DNA from: Cantharellus purpuraceus
Taxonomy: Eukaryota > Basidiomycota > Agaricomycetes > Cantharellales > Hydnaceae
Assembly (NCBI GenBank): GCA_025174535.1
Contig: JALBUN010000049.1
Location: 1,116,001 to 1,180,000 of the forward strand
Length of the DNA stretch: 64,000 nucleotides
Reading direction: 5' to 3'
In this document: positions 10,914 to 23,310 of the stretch, piece by piece
Layout of the letters: each line of letters starts with the position of its first letter
How positions within the stretch are numbered: position 1 is the stretch's first letter
The notes under the pieces: model-generated
What the model was told of the DNA's origin: nothing
What the model saw: the letters and a program-made list of their open reading frames with translations, nothing else
Databases searched by the model: none
Translations under genes and position numbers: made by a program

Positions 10914-13900
10914 TCATCGGTATGGGTATGGGGCTGGAGGCGCCGCTCCAGGAGGAAGTGATGGTGGACCAGGACTACTAGACGAATGGCCGCCAGAGAT
11001 TGAATTCCGTGAGTATCGGTTCCCATTCGCTGACGAAGCCTGTGCAGAAGCTCGTCTAGCTTGTGGTCTCGCGACCCTCCTTACACCTTCGGGACCTGGC
11101 ACAGGACCGTTGTCCGCGAGACTAACGCCACGGTTATTGCGGCTTGAAGCAGGATGGGAAGTATTGCCCTGCGGCAACTCTTCAGGCTCCGTACTATAAG
11201 TGTAAGGTTCCTCGTAGCCCATTGCCGCCTGGGGTTGTGAGTATCGGTATGGATTCTGAGTCTCTACAGGATATTGTGTCGAAATGGTAGCTTGACGTAG
11301 AACCCCACCCGAACCCATACGAGTCATTTGCGACTCGATGGATGAGTGGCTATGCCCTGGTACAGACGAATGATGCTCATAGGAATCTTGTGCGTAGTCC
11401 TGAGAGTACTCTGCACTGGCTGAAGTTGGCAGTAATCGTTGATGTGAGCTATCGAAACCTTGCATGTATGGCGTTGCGTCTTCGCTCGAGCGCGACTGAC
11501 TAAAGTTGGACACGGGAGAGCCTGGTGAAGGTCCACGGCCCAGAGGTGTTGGTAATTGGAGCAACGGAGAACTTTCGTATCTGGCTCGTGGAGGGCCATT
11601 GAAAGGATCACCCTCGAAAGATGCAGGGCCTAATGCTTGCGGGCCAGTGTATGTGTCTGAGTTGGACACCATCGAGTACCGATTGCTGCCGTCATCAGGG
11701 CTGCAAAACTATGAGTAAAAATGTTCACAACGAACAGGATTAACAAACCGTTTGGGAGAACTTGGCCGATCGTAATATGTGGAATCACGAGAGTGTGTTC
11801 CGCTCTTCCATCGCCTATCTCTTTCGAACTCTGCCCAGCGTTTCATGACAATATGTGACGAGTCGAACTCGCCCTCCTTGTCCCCGTGATTACCCTTCCC
11901 ATCCCCTGTGACTTTACGCGTCTGGCCCCACGAGAAGTCATCAAAGTGCCAGAACGCATATGCAGGAAGAACAAAGTTCCAGATTGGTAATGAGAGCAAA
12001 TAGATGAACATCCAGCCAACATACGCAATTTTGCGGGATGTCAGGACGATCAAGAGACCAGGAAGACCGAGGATGATTCCGAGCAGGACGAGTGGTATGG
12101 TTGTATTCTGATGGTTGGGAATAATGGATATGACGATGAGATAGAGGGTAAATGAGATGGCGGCTGGCAGGACCAAGGTCCCCATAAGCTCCATGAACAC
12201 AACGAACTGCATTGAGAAGCAGAACGTGCCGCAAAGGTCGCGGACCAGTAGCAACTCAGCGAGGTTGTGAACTGTCGAGTTGATCCATCGCCGCCGCTGG
12301 GAGAGGAGAACGCCAAAGGTATCAGGAACAACCGTCTTGCAAACAGCCTGAGGACAAAACATCATCTTGCGCTTTGGGAATGTTTTGAGCATGAGTGTCG
12401 TCAGGTATCTATCCTCTCCCAGTAGGAGCAAGTTCTTCTTGTGTAACGTGTCAACAATGTTCTCAGAGTAATGTTCAACGATGTCCGGATTGGCAAGTAC
12501 CGGGACCCAGTAGCCCTGGTTTCCTTTCGGAGCCTTGATGCGATACATACTGAAGCAACCAGGTAAACAGGTAACACCACCGAACATGGATTCAAATGCC
12601 TTCGTAAGATGGTGCGAGATGTAGTATTCGAACACTAAACAAGATCTTCTAAGTGATCATACATAGACACCAAACATTAACTCACCTTGAATCATCGTCA
12701 CCCATGTTTCCGCTTTATTTGCGATCTTGGTTTCTCCACATAACCCCATGATCTCCTCATCATGCGCCATACATGCAGCCATTCGTGTGAGCGAGTCGGG
12801 GAATACCTTCGTATCCGCATCGACGCAGAGTACGTACTCGTAACGATCTGGGCTGATGCCGGTGACACGCCAAATAGCATTGAAGAACTCATATTCCATA
12901 GTCGTCATACGCTCGTCAAACATGACCTTTTGCAAAAATGCCATGAGAACAATTTGCGAGTCACGCTTTCCTCGATTGCCGGGTTTGGGATCGTTTGCCT
13001 CGAGAGGGTTGCCGCATTTGGCAACGAGGATTATAGGTACCCGTTGCTGCTTAGACATTTCGACCGTGTTATCGTCATAATCATAGAACCCAGCATACAC
13101 CCTTGCCATATTGTGTCGCTTGTGTCCATCGGCAATGGCAACATAAGAGTGTGCCTCGACTTCTTCAGGGGGTGCGATGAGCTCCTTCATCATCGAGAGT
13201 ACAATGTCCGGAGTCGTAAGAGTGTTGCCAGAACCCTTGACCATACCGTCTGCAATGACCATAATGAGTTTGTGCGAGTTGGGGTAATCGGTCGTCGCAA
13301 GTGAGTCAAGGGTGGTGCGCAGACCTTCAACAGACTCGGAGTATGCAGTCACGAGACAGATTGAATGGGAAAGAGGAAAGTGGAAGGGCTCATAATCGGC
13401 TGGTGGCTGTGGCACGACATTATGAAGTGGGAATGGACATACGGTTAATGATGGATCTGAGACTGATTGGCGTGTGGTCGAAACATCCGCAAGCGATGTT
13501 GACGAGCGCGAGCTACGCATGCCAAAGCCGTATCCGGGAGATTCCGGTGGAGTCAAATGAGCTCTTCCAGAGCCATACGTGCTCTGAAGCATGGTTCGAC
13601 GGTAGCTGGGCAATGTCTCAGGAGTCCCATATGTTGTTGATGGCCGCTGGCCAGGCCCCTTGAGGCCCGAGTCCTTGGTGAAACGGCTAGTGACCGGTAA
13701 AAACGCTGCGCTCTTTTTGCCATGTTTGTGCAACTTCTCGCCGGAAAGCCCATCCTTCTGAACCGTCGGACGATATCGCCCTGGGGCAGGTCGGTATATG
13801 TCATCCGTCCAGTGCTCAATCTCAGCGGCACGTTGCATTCGCTGGCCATACGTCTCACGACCGAATGCACCTAGGCGCCATGAAACGAACCAGCCGAAGA

Positions 13901-15515
13901 TGACAGCCATGCCGAAGCGAATAGCAACAACACCAATAATGAAGACTAGCGAGATGACGAGGACGACTTCGGAGGCAACACAACCAATCGTGTTAGTGTC
14001 TATGAAACCGACAGTCACAATGTCTTGCAGACAGTGAAAGGTGGCCTTTTGCTGTGATCGGTAGACAGACATGGTGACGTCCCGACCGGTGTAGTTATTG
14101 GATACTTTGAGCTGGTCAAAAAGAGCTGGATATTGCACTTCACTCTTGTCGAGCCATTGTAACAGATTGAAGTCCAATACAGTCCTGTGAATAAGGTAAA
14201 CACTTGCACAAGATCATTGAATTCAACTCACGACTCGAAAACAGCCAAATTACGCTGAGGGTTTTTGACATCGTCCCAGGTGTAAAATACCTCGCCATTG
14301 GCAGCTGTCCCAGCCAATTGTTGACGTGATTTGGAATCAGAGTGACACAAAGTAGACGAATCATAGCCAGACTTGTTGGCAGGGGAGTTGCCAAACTGGT
14401 TGAAGAGGTTGCAGGGGAAATACCACCCAAGATTGCCGCTTGAATCCTTTGGTATTGAACTACCGGACGCGGCGGTGATGAGAGACCGACAATTGAGGTT
14501 GACGTTTTGAAAAAGAAAAGAAGCATCCATGCCAGCGGCGTTATAAGGGTCGGTGAAAAGTGGGTTTTGCTTGCCATTGAAAAACCCTGGGACAGCCGGA
14601 TGATTAAACTTTGAGAAATCATAGTCGAAACCGTTAATAATGAGGGAACCCTTGTCAATGGTACCCGTGTGGTACCGTAACGGCGGCTTCCCGCACACTG
14701 TTTGGGTGAAACCGAATGTGAGGAAGCCTACACCGGCCATTAGGATAAAGACGAAGGAGAGTAATCCCATCTTCTCGCGCCAAGCCCGTTGCTGTTCCGG
14801 AGTGCGGATTCCACATGTTGAAAGAAGAAAGGGCGGAATGCAACATGTGATGAACCAGGAATAGATCATGAATGGGTCTTTTGGACCAGGTGCGATGTTG
14901 TCGAAGCACCCGGCCTTCGTGCTGCTTTCAGGAGTGGCACGCCCTGCTTGAGAACGTCTTCGACGAAGGGTGGCCCCACGTTTGAAAATGGAAAGACCCG
15001 ACTCTGGAAGGTCCTCTTCTCGCGCAAGAAGAGACTTCCCACGGCGCAGACCTGGGGCCTGTGGGTAGTTGCCAGTGGCTGGCAAGAGATGAGCCAGCGA
15101 CGGAAGGGTATTGCATGGAGAACATACTGGACGGCATTACGCGACCCTCATTCTCCATTTGAGCAACGTGACTGCGATAGTACCATTGGCGATGACCTGG
15201 CTCAATCTTCTCTCTGTCCGGCTTCACAAGACTCTTCTTCCTGGCCACCCGTGCGCCGAACGCACCGCCTGCGGTTTCCTCATCGGCATCATGCATAAGT
15301 TCTTGGGGTGTTGGAGGAAGCGGTTGATCTTTGGTTGTTTCCCGATACTGTGGGTAACGAGACTGTATGGGAGCAGCACGATCTCCCCGCTCGATTGGCT
15401 GGAAGGTAACAGAGGTGGAGGAAGTATAGTGCTGAGGATTTGGCCTCGTGGGCGGCATGTTTGCGCTGGATTGCCGGGCAGGGTGCGCGGGCTGCGCACG
15501 ACGTTGAGAGGACAT
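10914..15515 (-). CDS. CHS3: chitin synthase, class IV (Chs3-like)
   Basis: Integral membrane family 2 glycosyltransferase polymerising UDP-GlcNAc into chitin. The ATG ends at 15515 ([15 protein letters not shown]), followed by a Pro-rich disordered N-terminus. A ~50-bp intron joins it to the exon reading [13 protein letters not shown]. That exon has the Chs3-type first membrane pair ([37 protein letters not shown]) and an extracellular Asn/Cys-rich domain. The next large exon (about 12.66-14.18 kb) has another TM ([20 protein letters not shown]) and the catalytic domain: [20 protein letters not shown] (metal-binding DxD) and [15 protein letters not shown]. The exon below 12.64 kb carries [13 protein letters not shown], the product-binding QRRRWINST and a cluster of C-terminal TMs. 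A last intron (~40 bp near 11.72-11.75 kb) leads to a tail of about 250 residues rich in Ser/Pro/Tyr, ending at 10914. There is no myosin motor, which excludes classes V/VII. Confidence 0.94.
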
Positions 15516-17155
15516 GGGGAGGCAAGATGCGACGCAAACCGCCGAGTATAGCCGTCGGACTGCCGGACACACTGATCATCGGAGATCCAAATGTTAAAAT
15601 AGTCGGCTTGGCGCCATCGTTGGCAGCGACCATCGTGTGTTCCTGCCTGTCATAGCAGAACGGACGACTCCTGCAAAGTCTCCGGATACATCATTCTGCA
15701 AATTCTGTTTCTCCCCTCAATGACATCTCCTCGGTTTTCAAATGCTCTTCTATCCGGATGATTACACATCTAAAGACCCTTTCAAGCTGTCTTGGCCATG
15801 AAAATGACATGTGTAATCTCTAGCTATTGGTAGACAGCTCTACAGGGGGCTTTGCTTCGGTCATCTCGCTCTCTATGACGAGGCATTCGGCAACGCTCCT
15901 GATAGCGCATCCGTGAGAGAAGCAACGCCTCCAGGGAGCGAGCCAGAAAAGAAATGGTACACAAATACAATGTTGTTACATGGCAGTAGCCTTGCCACAT
16001 TTGCACGACTAATGCATGAACAATGCACTAATGACTTGAGATGGTAATCATAAAGTCAATATAAATATACGAACCCCTAGACGCTTGGTATATTTTCGTC
16101 CACGTTTGATATTTCACAGGTGATAGCATAACCCTGGCAGTGTAAGAATTTGACACAAACCCAACACCGCTGCCGCAACTATCGCAGTATATACATGTAT
16201 CAAAGCGCGATTGAGCAGCCGAGCTTGATTGAGATCAGTCAAACAGTGTGGAAATAGCACGGGCAGCCGCTATTGCTGGCAGACGCGGGAAAGCGTCATG
16301 CTTGCGTAACTTTGTCTCTGGCGCAGGCAGGGGGTCCCTGAGTGCTATTACCATAGACGGAGGTGCCTGAGGAGATGCCAGCGGATGCCGGAGTAAATCT
16401 CATGCCATGTATGTTCAAAATCACTTACCCTTTCACCGTTACATTTGTCGGTCCTTGGCGTGTCGTCATAGTGGCCGGACACTTGTCGGAGCAGAAGCTG
16501 CCGTCTACCCTACCACATTTGTAGGAGTCATTCTCAACACAGGCCTCCTGATATCTTTGAAAGATGAGTGCACTGTATCATCATGCGTAAGCGGGTGTAC
16601 CGGCCTGCGTATGTGAGGATACCGCATGGCATGAGCACTGGGTAAAGATCGTTCATAGGGAGACAGGTCGGAGCACACCACGTCGACCTCATCAGAAAAT
16701 AAACCCAGTGATGCTGGAATAGAGTGAGTGTGAAAAGGCATCAGCGGACTATTTAGGCCAGTTCAAGCTGTAGACGCCGTAAGGGCGATGAACGATGCTT
16801 GAAACTCACAACAAAACTGCCAGTTTGCGATAGTGACACAGGCAATGCTGTGGGAGAGGAACATGCCACATAAACGAACTCGGATCCTTTGCCATTGGAA
16901 ATGCACGCTGCCCACGGCGTGGCATCTGGTCTAATAAAACGAGGCGATTCAAGTCTCAGGCACTGTTCCCCTCAAGGTCTGCGAGCCGGAATACGGTGAA
17001 TGTCCAAGCCTGATTAGTCACGTCAAAGCTGATGCAGATGAGCAAGTACTCGAATAAGCTGCAGACAAAAGCATGTGTCACGTGGTGAGACGGCTTACCT
17101 AATCAGGAGTTTCTGGATAGAGTTTCTCTTGTGACACCAATAACAGTGGTCCTGT
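15516..17155. other. divergent intergenic region, 1.6 kb
   Basis: Separates the chitin synthase start (minus) from the Pol X start (plus), so both promoters should be here. I found no supported coding exon, tRNA or repeat. Small open frames (for example 16407-16616) are not conserved-looking. Confidence 0.5.
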
Positions 17156-18919
17156 ATGTTTCGTGTGCGTTTATTACAAGCAGCGACGCAACAATCGAAG
17201 GGGCATCTGCTAGCTCGTGGTGCTGCTACATATTCACAAAGGACTTATGGAGACGCGGACGGAAGAAACCATCATATAATTCAACATCTCACTAACGGTG
17301 TGTTACTTCTCACCAGTGCAGGAGAAGCCGACACCTACACGTTCTAGAGATGCAGCAAGAACAACAAGTACCTGGAGCAAACCAGTTTAAATTGCGGGCA
17401 TTCGCGACGGCGATCAAAGCTATTCACGAGCTGGACTATCCCATCACCGAGAGTACGCATGTCAAGGATGTAGGCAGATTCATCATTAATTAAATGATCA
17501 GGGTATGGTTATTTATGTGACCATTGATTAGATACCTGGAATTGGGGAAGGTATTTCACGCAGAATCATGGAGTTCATAGGAGCTCATCGCAAGGTAACT
17601 ATGTCTTCTGATCCCCTTTATCCCTTTGACTGGTTGGTAGAAAGACATCCGTCGATTCAAGCCTATTGATGCAGAAGAACAGAGAAAAATGCAGGCAATG
17701 CAAGAACTGCAGCGAATCAATGGCATTGGGTAAGTCACCTGGGCTTGTGATGCACCATCTAATATTTGCTACAAAGTCCTATTAAAGCTCGCTCTCTCGT
17801 TGAAAACGGATGTTTGTCACTAAAACAACTGCACGAGGAGCGCTATTTCAAGACACTCTCCAAAGCAATACAAGCCTCGCTGAAATACCAACAAGAGATT
17901 GGAGCGCGAGTTACGCGGCAACAGGCTGAGGCGTTTATGGTTGAGCATGCTATCGAATAGAAACGCGTCTGCTAACCCAATTCTTTTTCAAGGCATCTAT
18001 GCGTGAAATTATCCCCGCAGAATTTAAGTCGTATCTCATGGGAAGCTAGTCAGCCCTACATTGCTCAGCAGTTCTGTGTATTTTACTTAGGCCTATTATT
18101 TTCAGCCGCCGAGGACATACAACCTCATCCGACATTGATGTTTTGCTATTTCATAGCTCGTACACAGCTCCTCCCACTTTTGAACCAGCCGACGAGGCAG
18201 ACACACGCACACGTTTACGCCGCCGTTCATCTGAGATACATGCACATCCACCGCCCACACTCCTCCAGGACTCAGTAATACACCCTTTAACACAGAGAGG
18301 AATCATCTTATCTGCCTTTAGCGGTGGCGCAAGTCGATGGCAAGGCCTCGTTAAAATCCGACTTGGGCACGAAGAAGTAACTCGGAGGGCAGATATTTAG
18401 TGAGTGTCTTAATTTGGTTTCATGCTTTACTAATCTAGTTCCTGTCCTAGTCTTATGCCACAATCTTCAGAAGCAGCGGCTTTTCTCGCTTTTACAGGGG
18501 ATACGCAGTTCAACTTGGACTGTCGAAAGCGTGCTAAAAGAAGAGGCATGCGTCTCAACGAATTTGGCTTGTGGCGCCCCAAATTGCAAGACAGTTCGCT
18601 CGAACAATGTGATTACAGAGACAAGGTTGACTCTGATGATAACCAAGGACAGAATAGTCGCTCAGACTCTTCACAAGATGATCAAACACAGTGGGAACTC
18701 GTTGATACTCCTGACGAGGCTACATTGTTGCAAGAGCTCGATATGGGGTACATTGTCCCTGAGAGACGCAACCTTGCAAACCTCAATACAAAGGAGAAAG
18801 TCAAGAGAACTGAGGGCACATTTTCGCGTCGTTCTATGCGCGATCGGCCATCTCAGCCTCAGATATCACGCGATCTTACTCCATCAGATTCAGGGTTCCC
18901 CCCGCGTCGACATCCATAG
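17156..18919 (+). CDS. family X DNA polymerase (Pol beta/lambda-like), possibly mitochondrial
   Basis: Gap-filling repair polymerase assembled from about seven exons. The first exon (MFRVRLLQAATQQSKGHLLA) is Arg/Gln/Ala-rich without acidic residues and looks like a mitochondrial presequence. A 50-bp intron then joins it to MQQEQQVPGANQFKLRAFAT, the 8-kDa dRP-lyase-type domain. Helix-hairpin-helix 1 is DIPGIGEGISRRIMEF and HhH 2 is INGIGPIKARSLVENG, each rebuilt by a ~50-bp intron. Palm: MGSYRRGHTTSSDIDVLLF with the DxD metal ligands, and EVTRRADIY with the third Asp. The C-terminus reads FTGDTQFNLDCRKRAKRRGM and LNEFGLWRP, then DEATLLQELDMGYIVPERRN, typical of the Pol X thumb, and a Ser/Arg/Pro tail. 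There is no BRCT domain, so it resembles Pol beta or the fungal Pol4 core. The donor after QQAEAFM (gttgag) is non-consensus but restores phase. Confidence 0.9.
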
Positions 18920-19249
18920 CCCAGTGGCTCAAAACACGAGCCATCTAATTCTAAATGGTGACAATCGCAAAACCCGTCGAGACATCCCTCTCAGCGTTCA
19001 CAGAACCGTATCCCATACACTCACGATCACCTCTTTGGTAGTCGCATTTCCCGTAGACCCACAAGAACGCCCTTAACATTTGAGGTTCCAGGCGCCTTAA
19101 TATGCGAACATCCCGTGGAAAAGTCGACACTCCGCGCATACATGTGAGAAATGAGTGGGGGACCATTGATTCAGTAATATGATGATTTGTGCGGATACAT
19201 CATAAGTATGGATATGATAAACACCAAGTTCCGGCTCTATGGCAACAAT
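18920..19249. other. convergent intergenic spacer
   Basis: A 330-bp gap between the stops of Pol X (plus) and the queuosine salvage gene (minus). It presumably holds both 3' UTRs. No further gene is seen. Confidence 0.5.
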
Positions 19250-21046
19250 CTAATACCAAATCGACCGAGTTCTATGAGCTGGGACCATTTCGTTCGTCTC
19301 GACGCCCTCTATATGCTTTCCTCCTCCTTCGACCTTCTTTGCTAAATGCAACGCCACATCAAATCCACAATTACTCAACAAGACCGAAACTTACCTAGAT
19401 CCCAGAGGAAGAAATCTATCATGACACTAGGGAAATCTTCGTGACCTTGAATTGAAACTCCAGTCTCCTCAATTTTTGCAAAGTGAAGTCGCATGACCTC
19501 ATCGCGAACTGCTTCTACAGCCAAAATACTTGCCGCCCTGATGCTGAGTTCTGTTTGACTACCTGGCGGAACAGGCGTGTGTGATGCCAGGAGGGACAAA
19601 AGCGAGGGAGGATAGGATATTATGCGGAAATGATGTAGAATTTGTGGGACCTTTGTCATTGTCAGCGGCATAATGAGTCAGTGTTCTCGCAGAAGTTTCC
19701 TTAAAGCCTCACACGATAATCTACCAGAGGTTAGTGAATGACTTTGCCTCACTATTATGCATTGTACAACTGAACTCACCAGCAAACATGGTCAATTGTC
19801 CTATTCCAAGGGGGAAGAAGGGGTGGGGATCTAAAGATTTCGGGTGTGGGTAAAACGCCGCCCTACGTATAGGATATAAACAGTAAGAAGCGAGCGAGGA
19901 GTGGAGTACTACCAAGTCTCTGCTACCAGAATCTGAGCTCGCTTCCAAAAGTATACTTGAAAGGAAGAGGTAGTATCAGCACTGTTGAGGCCTCATCTAT
20001 GCAGCCATTACACTCAACCTACCTCTGCGATTTTCAAATGATGATTCGTCACGAAACGATGGGAATTCTTTTACAATCATTTGGACTAGCTGCAGGGCAG
20101 TCCCCTGATTGGAGTACTTTGCATTAAAATGGGCGAGAAGGCCAGCATATGATCCACCAAATCTCTAAGTGAGGCATGCCTAATTAAAATCGATCGCGCT
20201 CATCGACAGGAATCACAGACTATACTTACCGAGACAAGAACCGCACCAACTTCCCGCATCACAGAAATTCGTTGGGGCAGGAGGGGCATGGCCTCAGAAG
20301 ACTTGGCAGCAGGTCGAAAGACACTTTCTAAAATCGTATCTGGACAGCTGGTTTTAGAGTAATAGAATAACGGGTCTGTGATGGGAATATTCGCCTCCAG
20401 GGCTGAGGGAGAGGTGTCAGCAACCAATAGCATAGATGCTGTATACCGACCTCTGTTTATGGCTGCCACCAGACTCCAGTAGCCTGTCCATACTTTTTTT
20501 CGTCTATCACCCCAACCCTCCCGCCAGTCCACCCCATACCGCTGACCTTCTTCGAGACTGCCCTCTTTTTCAGACCAGAAGCTAAAATTAAGAGAAGAAA
20601 TCAGGAAAATCCAGTCTAAACACGCCTTGGTGCGAGGATCATGAAAAGAGAATTTTTGTGGTGGTTGTAGGTGCAAGGGATGGCTTCGCCAAGTGCAAGG
20701 AGAGTATCCTTCATTAATGAAACTCTGGTAAATCTACGATGTAAGAGGTGAGCCAAGGGGGTAACAAAGGTGTGCGGGTTCAAGGGGAGGATGACAAGCT
20801 CACATATTGAGACGCAGCCTTCACACCATCCTTGTTAATTTTCACAATGCTTGTCTGCTAGCACAATTTTCTTTTGATTCCTATAAAGAACATAGTAAAA
20901 ACAAGTCTTACCAGATAAATAAATCTAGCGCTTTCAACGACGGGATTCAGGTGCTGTGCTGTCTCATTTGACTCAAGGAAAGACTCCTTTTCGTTCCAAT
21001 CGTCTTGCTTGGTGGTAGGAGAAGCATGAAGATTGCAAAGGACCAT
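19250..21046 (-). CDS. QNG1: queuosine 5'-phosphate N-glycosylase/hydrolase (DUF2419)
   Basis: Salvage enzyme releasing queuine from queuosine nucleotides. The ATG ends at 21046 (MVLCNLHASPTTKQDDWNEK); the frame upstream has only a GTG. Family motifs in order: HLNPVVESARFIYLQ and VKINKDGVKAASQY over one intron; DWIFLISSLNFSFWSE; WTGYWSLVAAINRG; IPITDPLFYYSK; SEAMPLLPQRISVMREVGAV; a DPHPFFPLGIGQLTMFA segment; VPQILHHFRIISYPPSLLSL; ELSIRAASILAVEAVRDE; and IDFFLWDLAK. The last short exon (after an intron whose acceptor lies near 19.33 kb) gives the C-terminus VPAHRTRSIWY with the stop at 19250-19252. Introns of 50-60 bp interrupt most motifs. The catalytic centre in characterised homologues uses conserved Asp residues, which I did not map individually. 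Presence of the gene implies the fungus salvages queuine; no tRNA-guanine transglycosylase is in the window. Confidence 0.9.
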
Positions 21047-21360
21047 GCGGTACACGATGACTGGCCTGTGGCCTTTTGTGACCTGAGGGGTCAAATAGAG
21101 GAGGGTTTGCAGTGGGCGCGCGACTCTCTTGGAAAATATGCTGGCTCCGCCAAAGTTCGCATCCGAACTGGCTTTAAGTTGACCCTGCACTTTGTGGTTT
21201 GAAAGCTCGCCTTGATGTTCGCCTGATATTTACGCGACGCTTAAAATGTTTCCGATGACATTATGACATATGGGATTTGTACGTCAAATGTAGTAGCCAA
21301 AATAGATGATGGCGCCCAAATATAGACAGGAGGAAAAATGTGGACAGAGGGAAAAACACA

Positions 21361-21431
21361 TGCATTAAGCGAGAATCGAACTCGCGGCTAGTCGATGGCA
21401 ACGACTAAGGTTACCACTACCCCATTAATGC
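21361..21431 (-). tRNA. tRNA-Gly (anticodon GCC)
   Basis: Reading the minus strand, GCATTAA pairs perfectly with TTAATGC as a 7-bp acceptor stem, with A as discriminator at 21361. The D arm is GGGT-AGTGGTA-ACCT. The anticodon arm AGTCG-TTGCCAT-CGACT has a perfect 5-bp stem and anticodon GCC. The T arm GCGAG-TTCGATT-CTCGC is perfect. No intron. The gene has the internal A- and B-box sequences expected for RNA polymerase III. It sits between QNG1 and the PEX24-like gene. Confidence 0.96.
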
Positions 21432-21515
21432 TCTTGCAGGATCTCCCTAGGTATGATATTATAATCACTAGTTGGTTACACCTATGGCGAAACTAAACTG
21501 CATTCGGTCCATGGC

Positions 21516-23037
21516 ATGGACATGGATGACCTTCAATACGCCACCATCCCGCAATGTGCGACAAGGTTACCAGGAGAGAAAAGTCACGTCAAACCAAAGC
21601 TCATCATGTCCATTCCCAAACCTACCATCCCTGGTGAATCCACTTCTAGTCCTACAACGGCTCAGCCGTCTTCCCCTACAAGACAGACGTTAAGCATCCC
21701 AAACCTCCTCTTGCCATCTACTCTGCATTTTCCGAATTCTCCCCCGACTTCTCCTCGCAGTGGAGTCCCTCTTCTGTCATCGCGGGAGTCATTGTCATTA
21801 CAAGCAACAACAGTTAACTTTCGACGGTTTGTGAGTAGAAGTGGCGCCATCTTCTGGTTGCAAGACAGAGTCGAAGAGGTTTTGATGTGGAGAAAAGGAG
21901 GGAAAGTTACCTTGACTTGGATGGCAATCTATTCCTTCTTTTGTTAGTTGTTGATTCTACATCTTGTGCTGGCCTTCACTATCCTCTCCAGGTTATTTTC
22001 CACGAATGCTTCTCCTGCTACCCCACGTTATTCTTATTTCAGTTCTTCTTGCGACCTATGGGAGCAACCAGCAAAGAGCGTTCGATGCGTCAAATTTAGA
22101 CAAAACTGCCAATACTACGACTACTCAACAGCCAAAGGAGGGGACAGTTGACTGGTATGCCAATCTTCAAGCCATTCAAAACCTAATGGGCGCTGTGTGA
22201 GTGCATGTCATTCTCCGGTTTCCTTCCGTTTTCATACTGTTGTTGGCATTAGATCCGATTTATACGATGCAGCGTTGCCCGTCATCCCCATCTTAACATG
22301 GAGTACTCCACATACATCTCATCTCCTAACAATATCATGCGTTTCGTTATTATTGCTTGTCCCTATCGTAATTCTCATTCCTCTACGCCCCACGCTACTG
22401 TGTGCAGGACTTGCGCCTCTTTTGGTCACTCATCCTTTCTCGCTGCGCTTATTACCAGCACTGCTCCATCCACTCACCCGCACATTGCAATGTCGGGCAC
22501 AACGCCTCATAGACAACGACAACCTAGCAAGGCGGTATTGGTATTCTGATAGGCGCGAAGTAGAACTTTGGGAGAATGAACGATGGTCTCCAACCAGTGG
22601 CTGGTCCAAGTCCACTCTCAAGACTGATGAACGGAAGGCCTGGACTACTAGTCGCGATGGATGGTGCGACATCGTCTCTAATGGCGATGGTGACGTTGGG
22701 TCTGTTTGGGTTACATTGTCTCACGAGCAGTGCACTAATACGTATAACTAGAAATTTGACATTTATGCTCTCTCCAGGGTACGAGTTCATCGAAACAGAA
22801 ACTTGGAGACTGGATCGAGAATGTAATTGGGGAGAAGCAGATGTCGACGATTGTAAGTGCTGACTGCCTCGATTTTTCTACCTTGCCTCAACGTCTGTAG
22901 ATGGTTGGGTGTACACAGACGACTTGTGGCAACAGCCTAATCCCGCACCCTTGGAAGAGTGGAAGGTGCAAGGTATGACTCGACGCCGACGGTGGGTTCG
23001 AAGGATATGCCGAGACTTTAGACTCGCGAGTCATTAA
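21516..23037 (+). CDS. PEX24: peroxisomal/ER membrane peroxin with dysferlin domain, Pex24/Pex30-like
   Basis: Integral membrane peroxin that in yeasts regulates peroxisome number and size at ER contact sites. The ATG at 21516 gives MDMDDLQYATIPQC, then a Ser/Pro-rich linker. The family block is TTVNFRRFVSRSGAIFWLQD, EEVLMWRKGGKVTLTWMA, IYSFFC, then after an intron (acceptor before 22 kb) YFPRMLLLLPHVILISVLLA. A middle exon has DWYANLQAIQNLMGAVSDLY and hydrophobic segments around LLLLVPIVILIPLRPTLL, forming the reticulon-like/membrane part. The C-terminal dysferlin domain includes LWENERWSPTSGWSK, SPGYEFIETETWRLD and GWVYTDDLWQQP, ending TRRRRWVRRICRDF and TAA at 23035-23037. The donor in front of LTFMLSPGYEF is not fixed exactly; the other introns have canonical borders. 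Confidence 0.9.
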
Positions 23038-23310
23038 GTGTCCTCGCAAAATAGACTGGTCAGACGGACAGTAGCTTGACGTCAGATATACTGGAGCACT
23101 AGACCCCGGTCCTACGTCTGGATTTTACACACATGGGTTTGTCTTAGATGTAGGCGTTATCTATCCAAGCATAATGATAGACGCAAACATATCGAAGCTG
23201 ATTTAAAGCAGATATTTGCTGAAATCAGCTGAGTCCACGAGTCTAGCGGACCTTGAAATTGAATAGTGTACTATTTATTCCTCGTGTCATCCGCGACCCA
23301 AGTCTACAGG

